From NCBI RefSeq assembly GCF_002838765.1, contig NZ_CP025120.1, positions 1,736,001 through 1,800,000 on the forward strand: a stretch of DNA of 64,000 nucleotides. Reading direction: 5' to 3'. The notes beneath the pieces are model-generated. The model was given only the letters and a program-made list of their open reading frames with translations. It was not told the DNA's origin and searched no databases. The first letter of the stretch is position 1. Each line of letters opens with the position of its first letter. Positions 40,663 to 50,144 of the stretch are shown piece by piece. The DNA is from Kangiella profundi. GTDB lineage: Bacteria > Pseudomonadota > Gammaproteobacteria > Enterobacterales > Kangiellaceae. Position numbers and translations under genes: made by a program.

Positions 40663-42561
40663 TTATATTACTTTTTTGGTTCTTCGTACTAATCCAAAAA
40701 CACCCAACCACAGCAATAAGAACCAGTGCAGTGCACCCCCACCGCCACCACTAGACTGAGGCTCAGTGAGCGTCAGATTTTGATTTGACACTCTCAGTTT
40801 ATAGGATGAATCTGTACCACCTGTATCACCACTCTGGCCATTTGAACTTTCATAATTAGTCCAGGCACCTCTTGACCAATCAACCGCAGTTGCAGGATTA
40901 GAATCGAGTTCCATGCCCGCCAAATCTTCAGCAGTAATGTTAATAGTAATGTCTGTAGTTCCAGTTGTTGAGCTAACGGGTATATCCGTCGGCAACTGAA
41001 AAGAAACTTTGAAAGCATCATCCATGTATTGATTAAAGCTGAGGCCATCAAGCTCCTGATTTAACCAGTTAGATCGAGAAACTCCTATATTACGCGTAAA
41101 GTTACCACTACCACCGTTTCCTGTAATTGTTACGGAAGGACTTAAAGCAATAGATTGACCTGTATATTGAATGACATTACCTGAAGAATTTCTAACACGC
41201 ATGGGCTTACTAAAACTTACATACAGTGTATAGGTTTCACCTCCCAGTAAAGTATTGTTCGCGGTCACATTAAGTGTTCTGTTAGCCCCTCCCGACCAGC
41301 TAGCGGAATATACATCGTTGCCGTTACTGTTCACCACTCTAATTGATTTTACATATGCGGGACCGGCCTGGTGATAGAGCATTAAAATCTGTGCCACAGC
41401 GAGCTCATCGCGAGTGCGTGCAATTTCGCTGTCAGGCATAATAAAACCAGAGTGACTAGCACCTGTTCCGCCATAAAATGCACCACCATCAGGTTCATTA
41501 TCAAAACCCTGTGGTGGTTCAATTTCCAACGTCCAGGCAGGAATCAGGTCAGTGTAAGCAAAATACTCTGCTGTAGCCGGTATACCACTTCCGACCGGAT
41601 TGTAGATTGGGAAATAATTCGAACCTTGGGCCTGAGTGGCACTTTGAAACTTATTAGCTAAACTGGTGGTTATGTCATTCAGTCTTGAATTGTTTGGCTG
41701 CGGAATAAATAAAACACGGGAAAAAGAGTGAGTATCCTGGTAGAACCTGAGGCGATTTCTTGGCCCTAGTGCTGCAGCAGATAATAACGCTTGAGTTTCA
41801 ATTTCAGACTGTGCTGAAGCCCCCCCATAAATCAAACTATTGGGATCATTATTTCCAGCCTGAACACCGAAGAACACAGGCCCATTTCTATTCAGGTCAA
41901 CTCCTCTTAGACGATCGGCCTCAGTCGATAGCAGTTCATCCACATTGGGCATATTTTTACGGCGCATTCTGCCATCGCGGGGCTCTGCAAATTTCTGTGC
42001 GGGGGTTGAACTAGAGTTGGTTCCTGGTGATTGATTCACTTGATTGGGAAAACGTTGTGTCTGTAAAAATCCATCAATATTCATGACAGGAAGAATGACA
42101 ACATTGGTGTTATCCAATAAATATTGAATAACACCTTGGTCATTCTTACCTTCTGCTAATTGCTCCATTAATTCAGTAACCACTTCTGGGCTTTGCCACT
42201 CCCGAGCATGGATAGTGCCATTGATCAAAAAAGCAGGCTCAGGCAAACCGTCAATAGTTTGGCTATCAGTATCACCAAAACGGTATGCGTAGATATCTCG
42301 ATTGTTGTGAGTTTGACCAACAATACTGCTTCTGATTTCAGGATGAGTGAGAGCTAAGGATTGGTGTTGGCTATGAAGACTATCGTAAGTTCTAAATCCA
42401 TCAACTGGAGTGAGGGAGTCCACAGGTATAGGAACTGGGTAACCGATTGCTAATTGGTTACTGGAGTTGGTGTTCTCTGTATAGGTCAGAACTTCCGCCT
42501 GCGTTATTCCCACCGCAGAAACAATAGCTGTTGCCAGGATGCATGCTTTTATTTTAGCCAT
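40663..42561 (-). CDS. Secreted M14 zinc carboxypeptidase with GlyGly-CTERM tail
   Basis: The 632-residue protein has a signal peptide (1-22), an M14 carboxypeptidase domain (about 55-400), beta-rich C-terminal domains and a sorting tail. Zinc ligands are His118 and Glu121 (GTIHAREW) and His278 (QDTHSF); the catalytic Glu is in WTLEIEPP (346/348). The C-terminus is Ser-Gly-rich (SSGGGGG), then a hydrophobic helix and RRTKK, the GlyGly-CTERM signal known to be processed by rhombosortase for type II-secreted surface proteins. Its start overlaps the upstream secreted-protein gene by 13 bases. Confidence 0.92.
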   Translation of the reverse strand: MAKIKACILATAIVSAVGITQAEVLTYTENTNSSNQLAIGYPVPIPVDSLTPVDGFRTYDSLHSQHQSLALTHPEIRSSIVGQTHNNRDIYAYRFGDTDSQTIDGLPEPAFLINGTIHAREWQSPEVVTELMEQLAEGKNDQGVIQYLLDNTNVVILPVMNIDGFLQTQRFPNQVNQSPGTNSSSTPAQKFAEPRDGRMRRKNMPNVDELLSTEADRLRGVDLNRNGPVFFGVQAGNNDPNSLIYGGASAQSEIETQALLSAAALGPRNRLRFYQDTHSFSRVLFIPQPNNSRLNDITTSLANKFQSATQAQGSNYFPIYNPVGSGIPATAEYFAYTDLIPAWTLEIEPPQGFDNEPDGGAFYGGTGASHSGFIMPDSEIARTRDELAVAQILMLYHQAGPAYVKSIRVVNSNGNDVYSASWSGGANRTLNVTANNTLLGGETYTLYVSFSKPMRVRNSSGNVIQYTGQSIALSPSVTITGNGGSGNFTRNIGVSRSNWLNQELDGLSFNQYMDDAFKVSFQLPTDIPVSSTTGTTDITINITAEDLAGMELDSNPATAVDWSRGAWTNYESSNGQSGDTGGTDSSYKLRVSNQNLTLTEPQSSGGGGGALHWFLLLWLGVFGLVRRTKKVI

Positions 42562-43625
42562 AATGCCACCTCAGCTTTCATGTCTTCAAAAAGTATTTCA
42601 TCATTTTCCAGGAGCTCTTTGAGATACCCCTTCGACTCTGGGGTGTCGACAAACTTCAAGGCTAAAATCCCATTGGCCACGGCCAGGCGAGATGAACGAT
42701 TACTCTTTAAATAATCGATCAGTTTTGAGTAATCGCCGTCACGGTTGATAACTCGAGATAATGCATAAGCGCTACTGGCACCCAGCTTTCCATCTGACAA
42801 ATAAGAATAGAACAAATCTGTGTTAATTCTATTTGAGGGTAGCCTGCTGTACTGGATAATAGCTTGAGAAGCTAGCTCTGCTCGCTTCTTAATCAACCGC
42901 TCCAATAACATTTCCTGCTGACTATCAGTAAAGTGTTTTGGGAGAGCTCTTAGCAATTGATGCTTTAGTGGAGACTTTAAATTAGAGTCAAATAATGCCT
43001 CAGCTGCCTTAAAGCTTTTCTGTGTACCAACTAACACATTCAATAAAACTAGACTTTCGTGCCCGCCCAGAGATGAATATTTTTCGATTAAAGTGTCTGT
43101 AATTGTTGGAGAGAGACCTTCAGCATCATGAAGAGCCATCTTGGCTGAATGGAGATTAACTCCATTACTAGTACTCAATGTGGCAAACCGATCTGGATTG
43201 GCTTGCAGCAAAGATGAAAACTCTGACTTTTTGGCGTAAGCACCCATTTGCATTAGTTTATGCTTTGCCAATGAAGCAATATCAAAGATAGGAACTGCTA
43301 TGGGCCCTTCTGAATGTTCTCGATAGGCGTTAGGTTTATATGAAGTAGCTCTCTGCAAAATATCACGTTCAGCTTGTGTTGCTACTTCAGGCTTGACTTC
43401 GCTTACAGTTAAAAAATAAATATAATCGCTGACAAGTGCATTCGTTGGCTGGCTTTTTAAGCTGCTGATATCCTTGCTTTTAACCGTTCTGATTTCGTCT
43501 TCAGTAAAAACCTGGTTGGAGGGAACCTCTGATATTAATAAGGGGCCTCGCTCAGCAGCTATTGTTCCAGCACAAAGGGATAGAGCAATTACCCCTACAA
43601 GAAATGTTCTAGCTATAAACCTCAT
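42549..43625 (-). CDS. Secreted HEAT-like helical protein paired with M14 peptidase
   Basis: The 358-residue protein has a signal peptide (1-23, ending IAA) and an all-helical mature region with repeating 25-40 residue helix pairs (for example SSAYALSRVINRDGDYSKLIDYLKS), suggesting HEAT-type repeats. I do not recognise a named family. A GAGG ribosome site precedes the ATG. Its 3' end overlaps the M14 carboxypeptidase start by 13 bases, so it is co-translated and may be a chaperone, inhibitor or partner of the peptidase. Confidence 0.78.
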   Translation of the reverse strand: MRFIARTFLVGVIALSLCAGTIAAERGPLLISEVPSNQVFTEDEIRTVKSKDISSLKSQPTNALVSDYIYFLTVSEVKPEVATQAERDILQRATSYKPNAYREHSEGPIAVPIFDIASLAKHKLMQMGAYAKKSEFSSLLQANPDRFATLSTSNGVNLHSAKMALHDAEGLSPTITDTLIEKYSSLGGHESLVLLNVLVGTQKSFKAAEALFDSNLKSPLKHQLLRALPKHFTDSQQEMLLERLIKKRAELASQAIIQYSRLPSNRINTDLFYSYLSDGKLGASSAYALSRVINRDGDYSKLIDYLKSNRSSRLAVANGILALKFVDTPESKGYLKELLENDEILFEDMKAEVALWLK

Positions 43626-43689
43626 ACCACTACCTCTAGCAAAGCACCAACAGCAACTACCGAGTTAGACCACAATTGTGCTGGCAAGT

Positions 43690-45051
43690 TTAAGTGAGCT
43701 TCTTAGGGTCTAAAATTTTCTCTAACTTGGCTTTAGAAATTGAGGTGAGCTCAACTGCAACCTCTAATATACTTCGCTCTTCTTTACGAGCCTTGTAAAC
43801 AACTTCGGAAGCTTTTTCATATCCGATTTCTGGAGCCAGAGCTGTCGCTAATATCGCATTTTTACTCAGCTGCGACTCTAAGTACTCTTTATTCACTTCG
43901 AAGTGAGCAATAGTACGTGCCAAGTGTTCTGCCGAAGTTGTCGCAAGGTGCAAGGATTGCAATAAATTGTATGCAATGACCGGCAACATCACATTGAGCT
44001 GAAAGTTGCCAGACTGAGCCCCTATAGTGATGGTTGAATGGTTTCCAATTATCTGTGCGGCAGCCATCGCCACAGCTTCTGGTATCACTGGATTAACTTT
44101 ACCCGGCATAATACTGCTACCCGGCTGAATGGCTTTGAGCTGTATTTCGCCCAAACCACTGACTGGTCCACTATTCATCCAGCGTAAGTCATTACTGATT
44201 TTAATCAGTGCTGTCGCAAGCGTGTTCAACACACCTGAAAGAGCAACACTGGCATCCTGCCCTGCAATACTGGCAAAAGTATTTTTGCTTTTAGTAAAAG
44301 GTAATCCGCTATGAGCTTTCAGTTTTTGTGCGAACAGACCTCGGAATTTTGCCGAGCTATTAATGCCAGTACCAATAGCTGTTCCCCCCTGAGCCAATTG
44401 AGCAATAGTTGGAATTATTTTTTGGCAGTTATCAATACTGATCTGGATTTGCTGAGCCCACCCTGACAATTCCTGTTGCAAACTCAGCGGCATGGCATCC
44501 ATTAAATGTGTTCGCCCAGTTTTAATGACTTTTTTGTGTAACTTTGCTTTATTTTCAATAGTCGACTTTAACGTCAATAATGCTGGAATTAGGTCATGCA
44601 CTAAAGCACGTGTTGCAGAAACAGAAACAGCAGTAGGAATGACATCATTACTACTTTGCCCCATATTAACGTCATCATTAGGATGAACTTTCACGCGCGA
44701 ATTAGATGCTAGATGGGCGACCACTTCATTAACATTCATGTTAGTGCTGGTGCCGGAACCTGTTTGAAAAACGTCGAGAGGAAAATTTCGATGATTAACT
44801 AATTTGTCCTTACGGATCTTTTTTATGGCTTTAGTAATGGCCTGATATTTATTTCTAGGAAGAAGCTTTAATTCATGATTAGTTTCTGCGGCAATCAGCT
44901 TGATATCCAAAATGCTTTCTATAAAAGCAATTGGCATTTTCAGATCACTGATTTTGAAGTTATCCAGAGCTCGTTGCGTTTGCGCGGCATATAAAGCATC
45001 TTCCTTAACCTTAACTTCACCCATGCTGTCTTTTTCAATTCGAAAACCCAT
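43690..45051 (-). CDS. fumC: Fumarase class II (fumarate hydratase)
   Basis: The 453-residue protein belongs to the fumarase/aspartase superfamily, which interconverts fumarate and malate (or fumarate and aspartate). TGSGTSTNMNVNEV, NMGQSSNDVIPTA and the signature GSSIMPGKVNPVIPEA with the catalytic serine loop are present. Length and HLMDAMPLSLQQELSGW favour fumarase class II over aspartase, although this paralogue is somewhat divergent. A GAGG ribosome site precedes the ATG. It is stress-resistant because it has no Fe-S cluster. Confidence 0.88.
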   Translation of the reverse strand: MGFRIEKDSMGEVKVKEDALYAAQTQRALDNFKISDLKMPIAFIESILDIKLIAAETNHELKLLPRNKYQAITKAIKKIRKDKLVNHRNFPLDVFQTGSGTSTNMNVNEVVAHLASNSRVKVHPNDDVNMGQSSNDVIPTAVSVSATRALVHDLIPALLTLKSTIENKAKLHKKVIKTGRTHLMDAMPLSLQQELSGWAQQIQISIDNCQKIIPTIAQLAQGGTAIGTGINSSAKFRGLFAQKLKAHSGLPFTKSKNTFASIAGQDASVALSGVLNTLATALIKISNDLRWMNSGPVSGLGEIQLKAIQPGSSIMPGKVNPVIPEAVAMAAAQIIGNHSTITIGAQSGNFQLNVMLPVIAYNLLQSLHLATTSAEHLARTIAHFEVNKEYLESQLSKNAILATALAPEIGYEKASEVVYKARKEERSILEVAVELTSISKAKLEKILDPKKLT

Positions 45052-45134
45052 GACTGCCTCTTTGTTATATCCAATAATAACTACAACTTAACAGGCATCC
45101 GGCAGATGATTCAACTCAAATTAAGTTTGAGTTA

Positions 45135-45362
45135 TTAGTAATGAGGTGGGATTTCATCTGCAGGGTTAAAAGGTTTATCGGGTAACTGTGAACGAATATC
45201 ATCAATCTTATCGCCAAGATGCATGAAGCGACGTTCTAGCATTCGAATGATGTCATCTTGCTTGGTCACCATCTTGTTTAAATGCTCTATAGTGTCTTCC
45301 TGAAATGCCAATTTGGATTGCAGCTCGTGGATCTGTTCTTGTAAATCTTCGATGGAACTCAT
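45135..45362 (-). CDS. slyX: SlyX protein
   Basis: The 75-residue protein is a coiled-coil with heptads (IEDLQEQIHELQSKLAFQED) and ends in the family hallmark PPHY. SlyX is widespread in Gamma- and Betaproteobacteria with unknown function. ATG 45362 follows AGGTG and fits family length; an 11-residue upstream extension is rejected. A hairpin (45113-45133) lies just after its stop, before fumC. Confidence 0.9.
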   Translation of the reverse strand: MSSIEDLQEQIHELQSKLAFQEDTIEHLNKMVTKQDDIIRMLERRFMHLGDKIDDIRSQLPDKPFNPADEIPPHY

Positions 45363-45416
45363 AGTACACCTGGAGGTTTTTGTGGGGTAAAACAAAGTTC
45401 ACCCCACTAAATAATG

Positions 45417-46715
45417 CTACGCCTGTTTCAATTTTAGCATACGGGTTCCGATAAAGAAGGTGACAACACCGATTGCGGTTAAAATAGTAAGCGGCATCAT
45501 CATTTCTATGTAAGTGAAGTCCCGCCAGATGGCACCTTCAAAAGCCAAGATGGCCCACTTCACAGGACTAATATGGCTAATTGACTGCATCCAGCCTGGC
45601 ATCGCAAACAAAGGAATCATGGCACCACCAATCATACCCATGATAATCAGAAACGCATTAGTCATACCGGCTACCGACTGTTCTGTCTTGGTAATTGATG
45701 CAAAGAACATCATAACGCCGACAAAACAGACACCCGCCGCCAACACTGCTAACACCAGCTTTATCGGATCAAATCGGACACCCAGCATAAAATAAGCAAT
45801 GGTAAATAACAGTGTGACCACCATCGCTTGTGCGGCAAAACAACCCAAAGCCTTTCCGGCCAAAATCTGAGTACGACTGATAGGCGCAATAGCAAGTCGG
45901 TCCAAAGTGCCCAGTGTTTTCTCACGAACCAGACTGATAGCAAAACCAATCACACAGCCCATGATGGCCCAGATAACGCCCTGTGGAATGGTAATTGAAA
46001 ATGAATTGCGAGGACCTGTTTTTTGAACCGTTATTTCCTCTTTGGTAATTTTCAATGGCATCATAGGGTTATCGCCATCAGAACCAAAACTGAGACCTGT
46101 AGAGCTCGAACCTTCGGGCTGTTTGGCAATTTCCTGCTCGGTTAATTCCTTAAACTTGGGCAGATAGTCGCCAAGCAGCGATTTCCACTCCGCAGGCATA
46201 TCATCACTTTGCTGAATATCCTCAATTGAAAAATCAAGCTGCTTTATCATTTCATTAGCGTCAGAAAAAGCCAGTTCGAAGCGCTTTATACCAAGCTTCA
46301 TCAATGAACCTTCCAGATAGCCCGCTTCGGCTTTTCTGGCTGGGTCAATTCCCACCAGAATTTCTGGAGGCTGACCACTAAAAATACCTCCATAATTTTC
46401 ACCAAAACCTTCCGGCAAAATAATGAACGCAACCTGTTTACCAGTACGTACCAGCTCCTTGGCATTGGCTTCATTCGTTTCTGTTACTCGAAACTCGCTG
46501 GCTTCTTTGAGTTGCTCAATAAAAGCCTGTGACTTTTCAGTCTGGTCTCGATCGGAAACAGCTATTTTTAAGCCCTGTGAGCCACCGCTGCTGGAAAAGA
46601 TTGAACCAAAAAAGAAAGCAAACAGAAGCGGGAAAATAAAGGTAAAAAAGACAGCCATTTTGTCTTTAAAAAGTAACTTCAAATCTTTTTTCATTAATGC
46701 AATAACGGCTTTCAT
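45417..46715 (-). CDS. ABC-2 type exporter permease
   Basis: The 432-residue protein has one N-terminal membrane helix (FFTFIFPLLFAFFFG), a large periplasmic domain (about 45-225) and five more helices, the ABC2_membrane_3 layout. REKTLGTLDRLAIAPISRTQILAGKALG is the typical coupling segment. It begins two bases after the ATPase stop, with AGGGAT as ribosome site, so both are one transporter. Substrate is unknown; relatives export drugs, lipids or antibiotics. Confidence 0.9.
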   Translation of the reverse strand: MKAVIALMKKDLKLLFKDKMAVFFTFIFPLLFAFFFGSIFSSSGGSQGLKIAVSDRDQTEKSQAFIEQLKEASEFRVTETNEANAKELVRTGKQVAFIILPEGFGENYGGIFSGQPPEILVGIDPARKAEAGYLEGSLMKLGIKRFELAFSDANEMIKQLDFSIEDIQQSDDMPAEWKSLLGDYLPKFKELTEQEIAKQPEGSSSTGLSFGSDGDNPMMPLKITKEEITVQKTGPRNSFSITIPQGVIWAIMGCVIGFAISLVREKTLGTLDRLAIAPISRTQILAGKALGCFAAQAMVVTLLFTIAYFMLGVRFDPIKLVLAVLAAGVCFVGVMMFFASITKTEQSVAGMTNAFLIIMGMIGGAMIPLFAMPGWMQSISHISPVKWAILAFEGAIWRDFTYIEMMMPLTILTAIGVVTFFIGTRMLKLKQA

Positions 46716-46717
46716 GA

Positions 46718-47563
46718 TTAATCCCTCAATTGCTTGCCAGTTAGATTCAAGAAAACGGTTTCCAGATTGGGGCGTTGTAAACTTAAGTTCTCAACTGTTG
46801 TCAGCCCTTTCAGACGCGTCATCAAATCATTAACCGGATTAGCTGTCATAAAAGTTTCAGCACCCTGCTCGGACTGTATATGAACGCTGGATTCACCACC
46901 ATGCTGTTCTATCAATTCATCAACAGTTCCTAATGCCAATAATTGTCCTTTATCAACCACTCCCACGCGATCACACAATTTCTCGGCTTCTTCCATGTAG
47001 TGGGTGGTATAAATAATGGTTTTGCCCAAAGCTTTTAACTCAAATACGCTTTCAAAAAGTTTATTACGCGACTGAGGATCGACACCGGCTGTAGGTTCAT
47101 CCATAAAAATAAATTCAGGGTCATGCAATAAAGAAGCTGCTAAGTTCAAGCGACGTTTCATACCACCAGAGTACTCGCCTACCGTATCTTTAGCGCGGTC
47201 CTGCAAACCTACAAACTGTAAAGACCACTCCATACGCTCAGCTTTCAGATCAGAAGGCAGGCCATACAAGTCTGCGAAAAAGCTTAAATTATCCAGTGCA
47301 GTCAACTCTTCATATAGAGCAATCGACTGTGGAATAAGGCCAATTTTGTGTTTGGTTTCTTTTAGTCCTGGCGCATTGCCATTCAGTAGAACCTGCCCCT
47401 GGTCAGGGTTTATCAGTCCACACATCATGGAAATAGTGGTACTTTTGCCCGCGCCATTTGGCCCCAGCAAACCAAAAATATGGCCTTTCTCGATGGTAAT
47501 CGAAAGATTGTCTACGGCCTGCAAATCGCCGTAGCGTTTAGAGATACCCCTAACTTCTATCAT
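46718..47563 (-). CDS. ABC exporter ATPase (CcmA/DrrA-like)
   Basis: The 281-residue protein has Walker A GPNGAGKST (about 35-43), signature YSGGMKRRLNLA, Walker B FIFMDEPTAGVD and H-loop IIYTTHYMEEAEKLCD. It is the DrrA/CcmA type that pairs with ABC-2 permeases. AGGAGAAGGG precedes the ATG. It is the first gene of the exporter operon. Confidence 0.93.
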   Translation of the reverse strand: MIEVRGISKRYGDLQAVDNLSITIEKGHIFGLLGPNGAGKSTTISMMCGLINPDQGQVLLNGNAPGLKETKHKIGLIPQSIALYEELTALDNLSFFADLYGLPSDLKAERMEWSLQFVGLQDRAKDTVGEYSGGMKRRLNLAASLLHDPEFIFMDEPTAGVDPQSRNKLFESVFELKALGKTIIYTTHYMEEAEKLCDRVGVVDKGQLLALGTVDELIEQHGGESSVHIQSEQGAETFMTANPVNDLMTRLKGLTTVENLSLQRPNLETVFLNLTGKQLRD

Positions 47564-47637
47564 CCCTTCTCCTAATTATCACTTTATTGTTGATTATGGT
47601 TGCAACGTCCTTTAGATGCACAAACAGCCAAAAAGGT

Positions 47638-48120
47638 TTAATCCATTAGACAACATTTTTTTGCTTTTTTACCACTGCCACAGGGGCATGGATCATTTCT
47701 TGAGATTTTAACCACAGATTTAGGCTTAAATTCACCATCGGTATACAGCCAACGGCCTGACTCCCTAACAAAGTTAGAAGCCTCATGCAGACAATGCAAC
47801 TTATCCTTATCCAGAAAATAAGCTTTAAATTCGACCAGACCTTTATCACCATCCTGCTCGGCATGTATCACCTCAAGACCACACCAACGAGTAGCTTGTG
47901 CACTATAAGTAAACTCTTCAACAGTGGTGTTTCCTCGGAAATTACTGTGGTGAGTATCAAAGATGTATTGGCCCAGCCCCAGATAATAAGCAGTGTATCG
48001 AGAGCGCATTAACTGCTCGGGAGTTTCCGGCAAAGCATTGCCCAAATGGAAAGGCTCACAGCAATCGCTGTAAGCCAGAAGGTTGATATTGTCTTTAATG
48101 CGGCAGGGGCAAGTATTCAT
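47638..48120 (-). CDS. ychJ: YchJ-family SEC-C protein
   Basis: The 160-residue protein has an N-terminal Cys motif (CPC..CC) and ends in a SEC-C zinc motif (NDPCPCGSGKKAKKCC), with a central NTF2-like YchJ domain (RSRYTAYYLGLGQYIFDTHH). This is the UPF0225/YchJ architecture. Function is unknown; SEC-C is a zinc-binding module also found in SecA. Confidence 0.93.
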   Translation of the reverse strand: MNTCPCRIKDNINLLAYSDCCEPFHLGNALPETPEQLMRSRYTAYYLGLGQYIFDTHHSNFRGNTTVEEFTYSAQATRWCGLEVIHAEQDGDKGLVEFKAYFLDKDKLHCLHEASNFVRESGRWLYTDGEFKPKSVVKISRNDPCPCGSGKKAKKCCLMD

Positions 48121-48150
48121 AAGTTATGCTAAATATAAACTCTTGGTAGT

Positions 48151-48435
48151 TTACGGTTTACCAGTCTTTGTACGATGTGGACAGCCAGGCCAGCAGCAAG
48201 GTCTACGCTTGCCATTTTTAAGATCACTTGCAACCCGCTCTATTCTACGCTGACGAGTTTCAGGCTTCTTAGCATCCTCCACCCAGCAGATCCATTCATT
48301 TCGAGCAAGTTCAGTAATATCCTCCCAATACTCAAGTGCTTTAATATCATTCACTAAAGCACTCAATAAGTCTTTTGGGATGTCGTGAACCACTCCACCG
48401 GATACTTTTTTATTGGCTGTTGTTTTCGTGGGCAT
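48151..48435 (-). CDS. YdeI/OmpD-associated family protein
   Basis: The 94-residue protein has the core ARNEWICWVEDAKKPETRQR and ends GKRRPCCWPGCPHRTKTG, characteristic of small YdeI-like (OmdA) proteins. Two cysteine pairs (CC and C near the end) are conserved in the group. GGAATTTTGT precedes the ATG. Function is unknown. Confidence 0.82.
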   Translation of the reverse strand: MPTKTTANKKVSGGVVHDIPKDLLSALVNDIKALEYWEDITELARNEWICWVEDAKKPETRQRRIERVASDLKNGKRRPCCWPGCPHRTKTGKP

Positions 48436-48492
48436 ACAAAATTCCGTTTCAGCTAAAAAGTAGAATAGAGCACTTTACCAGTGAAATAAAAT

Positions 48493-49386
48493 TTATCCAA
48501 TAAACAGGCCAACAGTCAGCAATACAGGTGTTAAAAGCGTCACAGCAACATTAATCCCCATTGCAGGAATTAATTGAGAAACATCTCCGTCGAAATCTTT
48601 AGCTGCACGAAATGCTTTCAACGCCAATGGTACTGTTATTAATGCGAGTAAGCCATAGATTGGCAGCTGTTGCGCTGCCACACCAAAAATCACAGCCAGA
48701 TAAGTCAAAAGATAGAAACAACCTAATACTAAAGCACTTTTTTCATAGCCAATGGTTATGGGAAAATGTTTTCGCCCAATAGACTTATCCGCTTCTACGT
48801 CAGGAAACTGATTGAGTAGCAGTAAACCGCTCACTAAAAAAGTCGCAGGCAAAGATGCTACAAATGCAGTCATACTGTATTCGCCGGTTAAAGCAAAATG
48901 CGTTCCCATAATCATCAAAATGCCAAAACCAAGACCAGGTGCAACAAGACACAACCAGGTGTTATATACCCACCATGTCGTATAAGTAACCAGTAAAAGC
49001 AAACCAAGAATACCTAAAGGCAATAGCTGCCAGCCAAAAACAGTAACAAAGTAAATACCGATTAAAGCAGTGATCCCAAATGTTGACCAGGCAAGCCCTA
49101 AAGCCGCTTTCGCTAAACTGGGATTAGCTTGCAAAGCACCGCTACCGCCACTGAAAGGCGTTCGCTTGGTTTTAGAATCTAAACCGCTTTTAGAATCATA
49201 ATATTCATTGAAGACATTGACACTAATGTGAGCCGACAAAGCTCCAATAATAATCAGTAGTACATAAAAGCCGTTAAGAGTTCCTGACTGCCAATAAGCA
49301 GTACCGATGCCTACTGAAACACATGATGGTGTTAAAAGCAGGAAAGGAAGACGGATTGTGCCGAGGAGTGTTTTTAGAGTGGTCAA
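48493..49386 (-). CDS. UbiA/MenA-family prenyltransferase
   Basis: The 297-residue protein has eight to nine membrane segments and two acidic motifs, NVFNEYYDSKSGLDSKT and DVEADKSIGRKHFP, that bind Mg-prenyl diphosphate. It resembles the MenA side of the UbiA superfamily (prenylation of 1,4-dihydroxy-2-naphthoate), but no men genes are in the window, so the acceptor is uncertain. The start is TTG at 49386 with GGAAA upstream. I see no suitable ATG nearby. Confidence 0.86.
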   Translation of the reverse strand: MTTLKTLLGTIRLPFLLLTPSCVSVGIGTAYWQSGTLNGFYVLLIIIGALSAHISVNVFNEYYDSKSGLDSKTKRTPFSGGSGALQANPSLAKAALGLAWSTFGITALIGIYFVTVFGWQLLPLGILGLLLLVTYTTWWVYNTWLCLVAPGLGFGILMIMGTHFALTGEYSMTAFVASLPATFLVSGLLLLNQFPDVEADKSIGRKHFPITIGYEKSALVLGCFYLLTYLAVIFGVAAQQLPIYGLLALITVPLALKAFRAAKDFDGDVSQLIPAMGINVAVTLLTPVLLTVGLFIG

Positions 49387-49404
49387 AGCAGATTTCCATT
49401 ATAT

Positions 49405-50022
49405 TTAGATATCATCAGTTTTAACTAGATTTCCTTTATTATCTCGCAGTTCTTTTATCCACCACTGATTGTAACTATCTTTTTCGACAAACCTCATGTG
49501 CGAAGCAATTTGAGTCAGCATATTGCTATCTAAATTTAGCATCCTATGAATGTAAGCCTCTATATTTGATGCTAATTCAATAAATTCAAATCCATCATGT
49601 TCAAACAAAAATACATAACCAGCTTTTTGTCCAGTTGTTGGTATCAAAATGTAATTTCCCGAAGCCGGTATTTCACCAATGACAACACAGTTATCAACCC
49701 ATCTTGGCACCAGCTCCGCCCTTTCATCATCATCTAAGTCTTCAACCCAATCAGAAAAATGGTTATGAAGTTCAGCCCAATATTCTGGTTCTGCGATATA
49801 GACCGCTGAGTCACCACTGGCTTCATCATGGTAAAGCGTTGCACTACCAAAAGTATGGTAAAAGTCAGGAATATCTCCAACATTAGGTAAGTCACTATAA
49901 TCCTTTAAAGATCCGATTAAGTGTTTGAAAGGTACTTCTTTGCAATTGTTTTCATTACCAATTTCTACGCATTTAAATGTGCCGGTATGTTCCTCAACTA
50001 TGGATTTTAATTCAGATAACAA
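49405..50022 (-). CDS. SUKH (SMI1/KNR4)-like protein
   Basis: The 205-residue protein has IPDFYHTFGSATLYHDE near the middle and PASGNYILIPTTGQKAGYVFLFEHDGFEFIELASNIEAYI, which fits the SMI1/KNR4 (SUKH) fold: a short helix, a GSA-type turn, then beta strands with W and aromatic residues. Many SUKH proteins are immunity proteins for contact-dependent toxins, but no toxin gene is adjacent. The start is TTG at 50022 with AAAGGAA upstream. It could be an orphan immunity or housekeeping member. Confidence 0.6.
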   Translation of the reverse strand: MLSELKSIVEEHTGTFKCVEIGNENNCKEVPFKHLIGSLKDYSDLPNVGDIPDFYHTFGSATLYHDEASGDSAVYIAEPEYWAELHNHFSDWVEDLDDDERAELVPRWVDNCVVIGEIPASGNYILIPTTGQKAGYVFLFEHDGFEFIELASNIEAYIHRMLNLDSNMLTQIASHMRFVEKDSYNQWWIKELRDNKGNLVKTDDI

Positions 50023-50043
50023 TATTGGAGTTCCTTTCTTTTT

Positions 50044-50113
50044 CGTAGGGTGCGTCGTGACGCACCATTGAGCTATTTGGCACTAAAAGAGGTGCGTCAC
50101 GACGCACCCTACG
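50044..50113. repeat. Short palindromic MITE-like element
   Basis: A 23-base arm (50044-50066, beginning CGTAGGGTGCGTCGTG) is repeated as its exact reverse complement at 50091-50113, with 24 bases between. The CGTAGGGTGCGT motif is a widespread intergenic repeat. It has no coding capacity and lies between the SUKH-like gene and the downstream end of the uncharacterised gene at 50145. Confidence 0.9.
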
Positions 50114-50144
50114 ATAAAGCAACTTTTCGCTTCAGTAAACCCAC

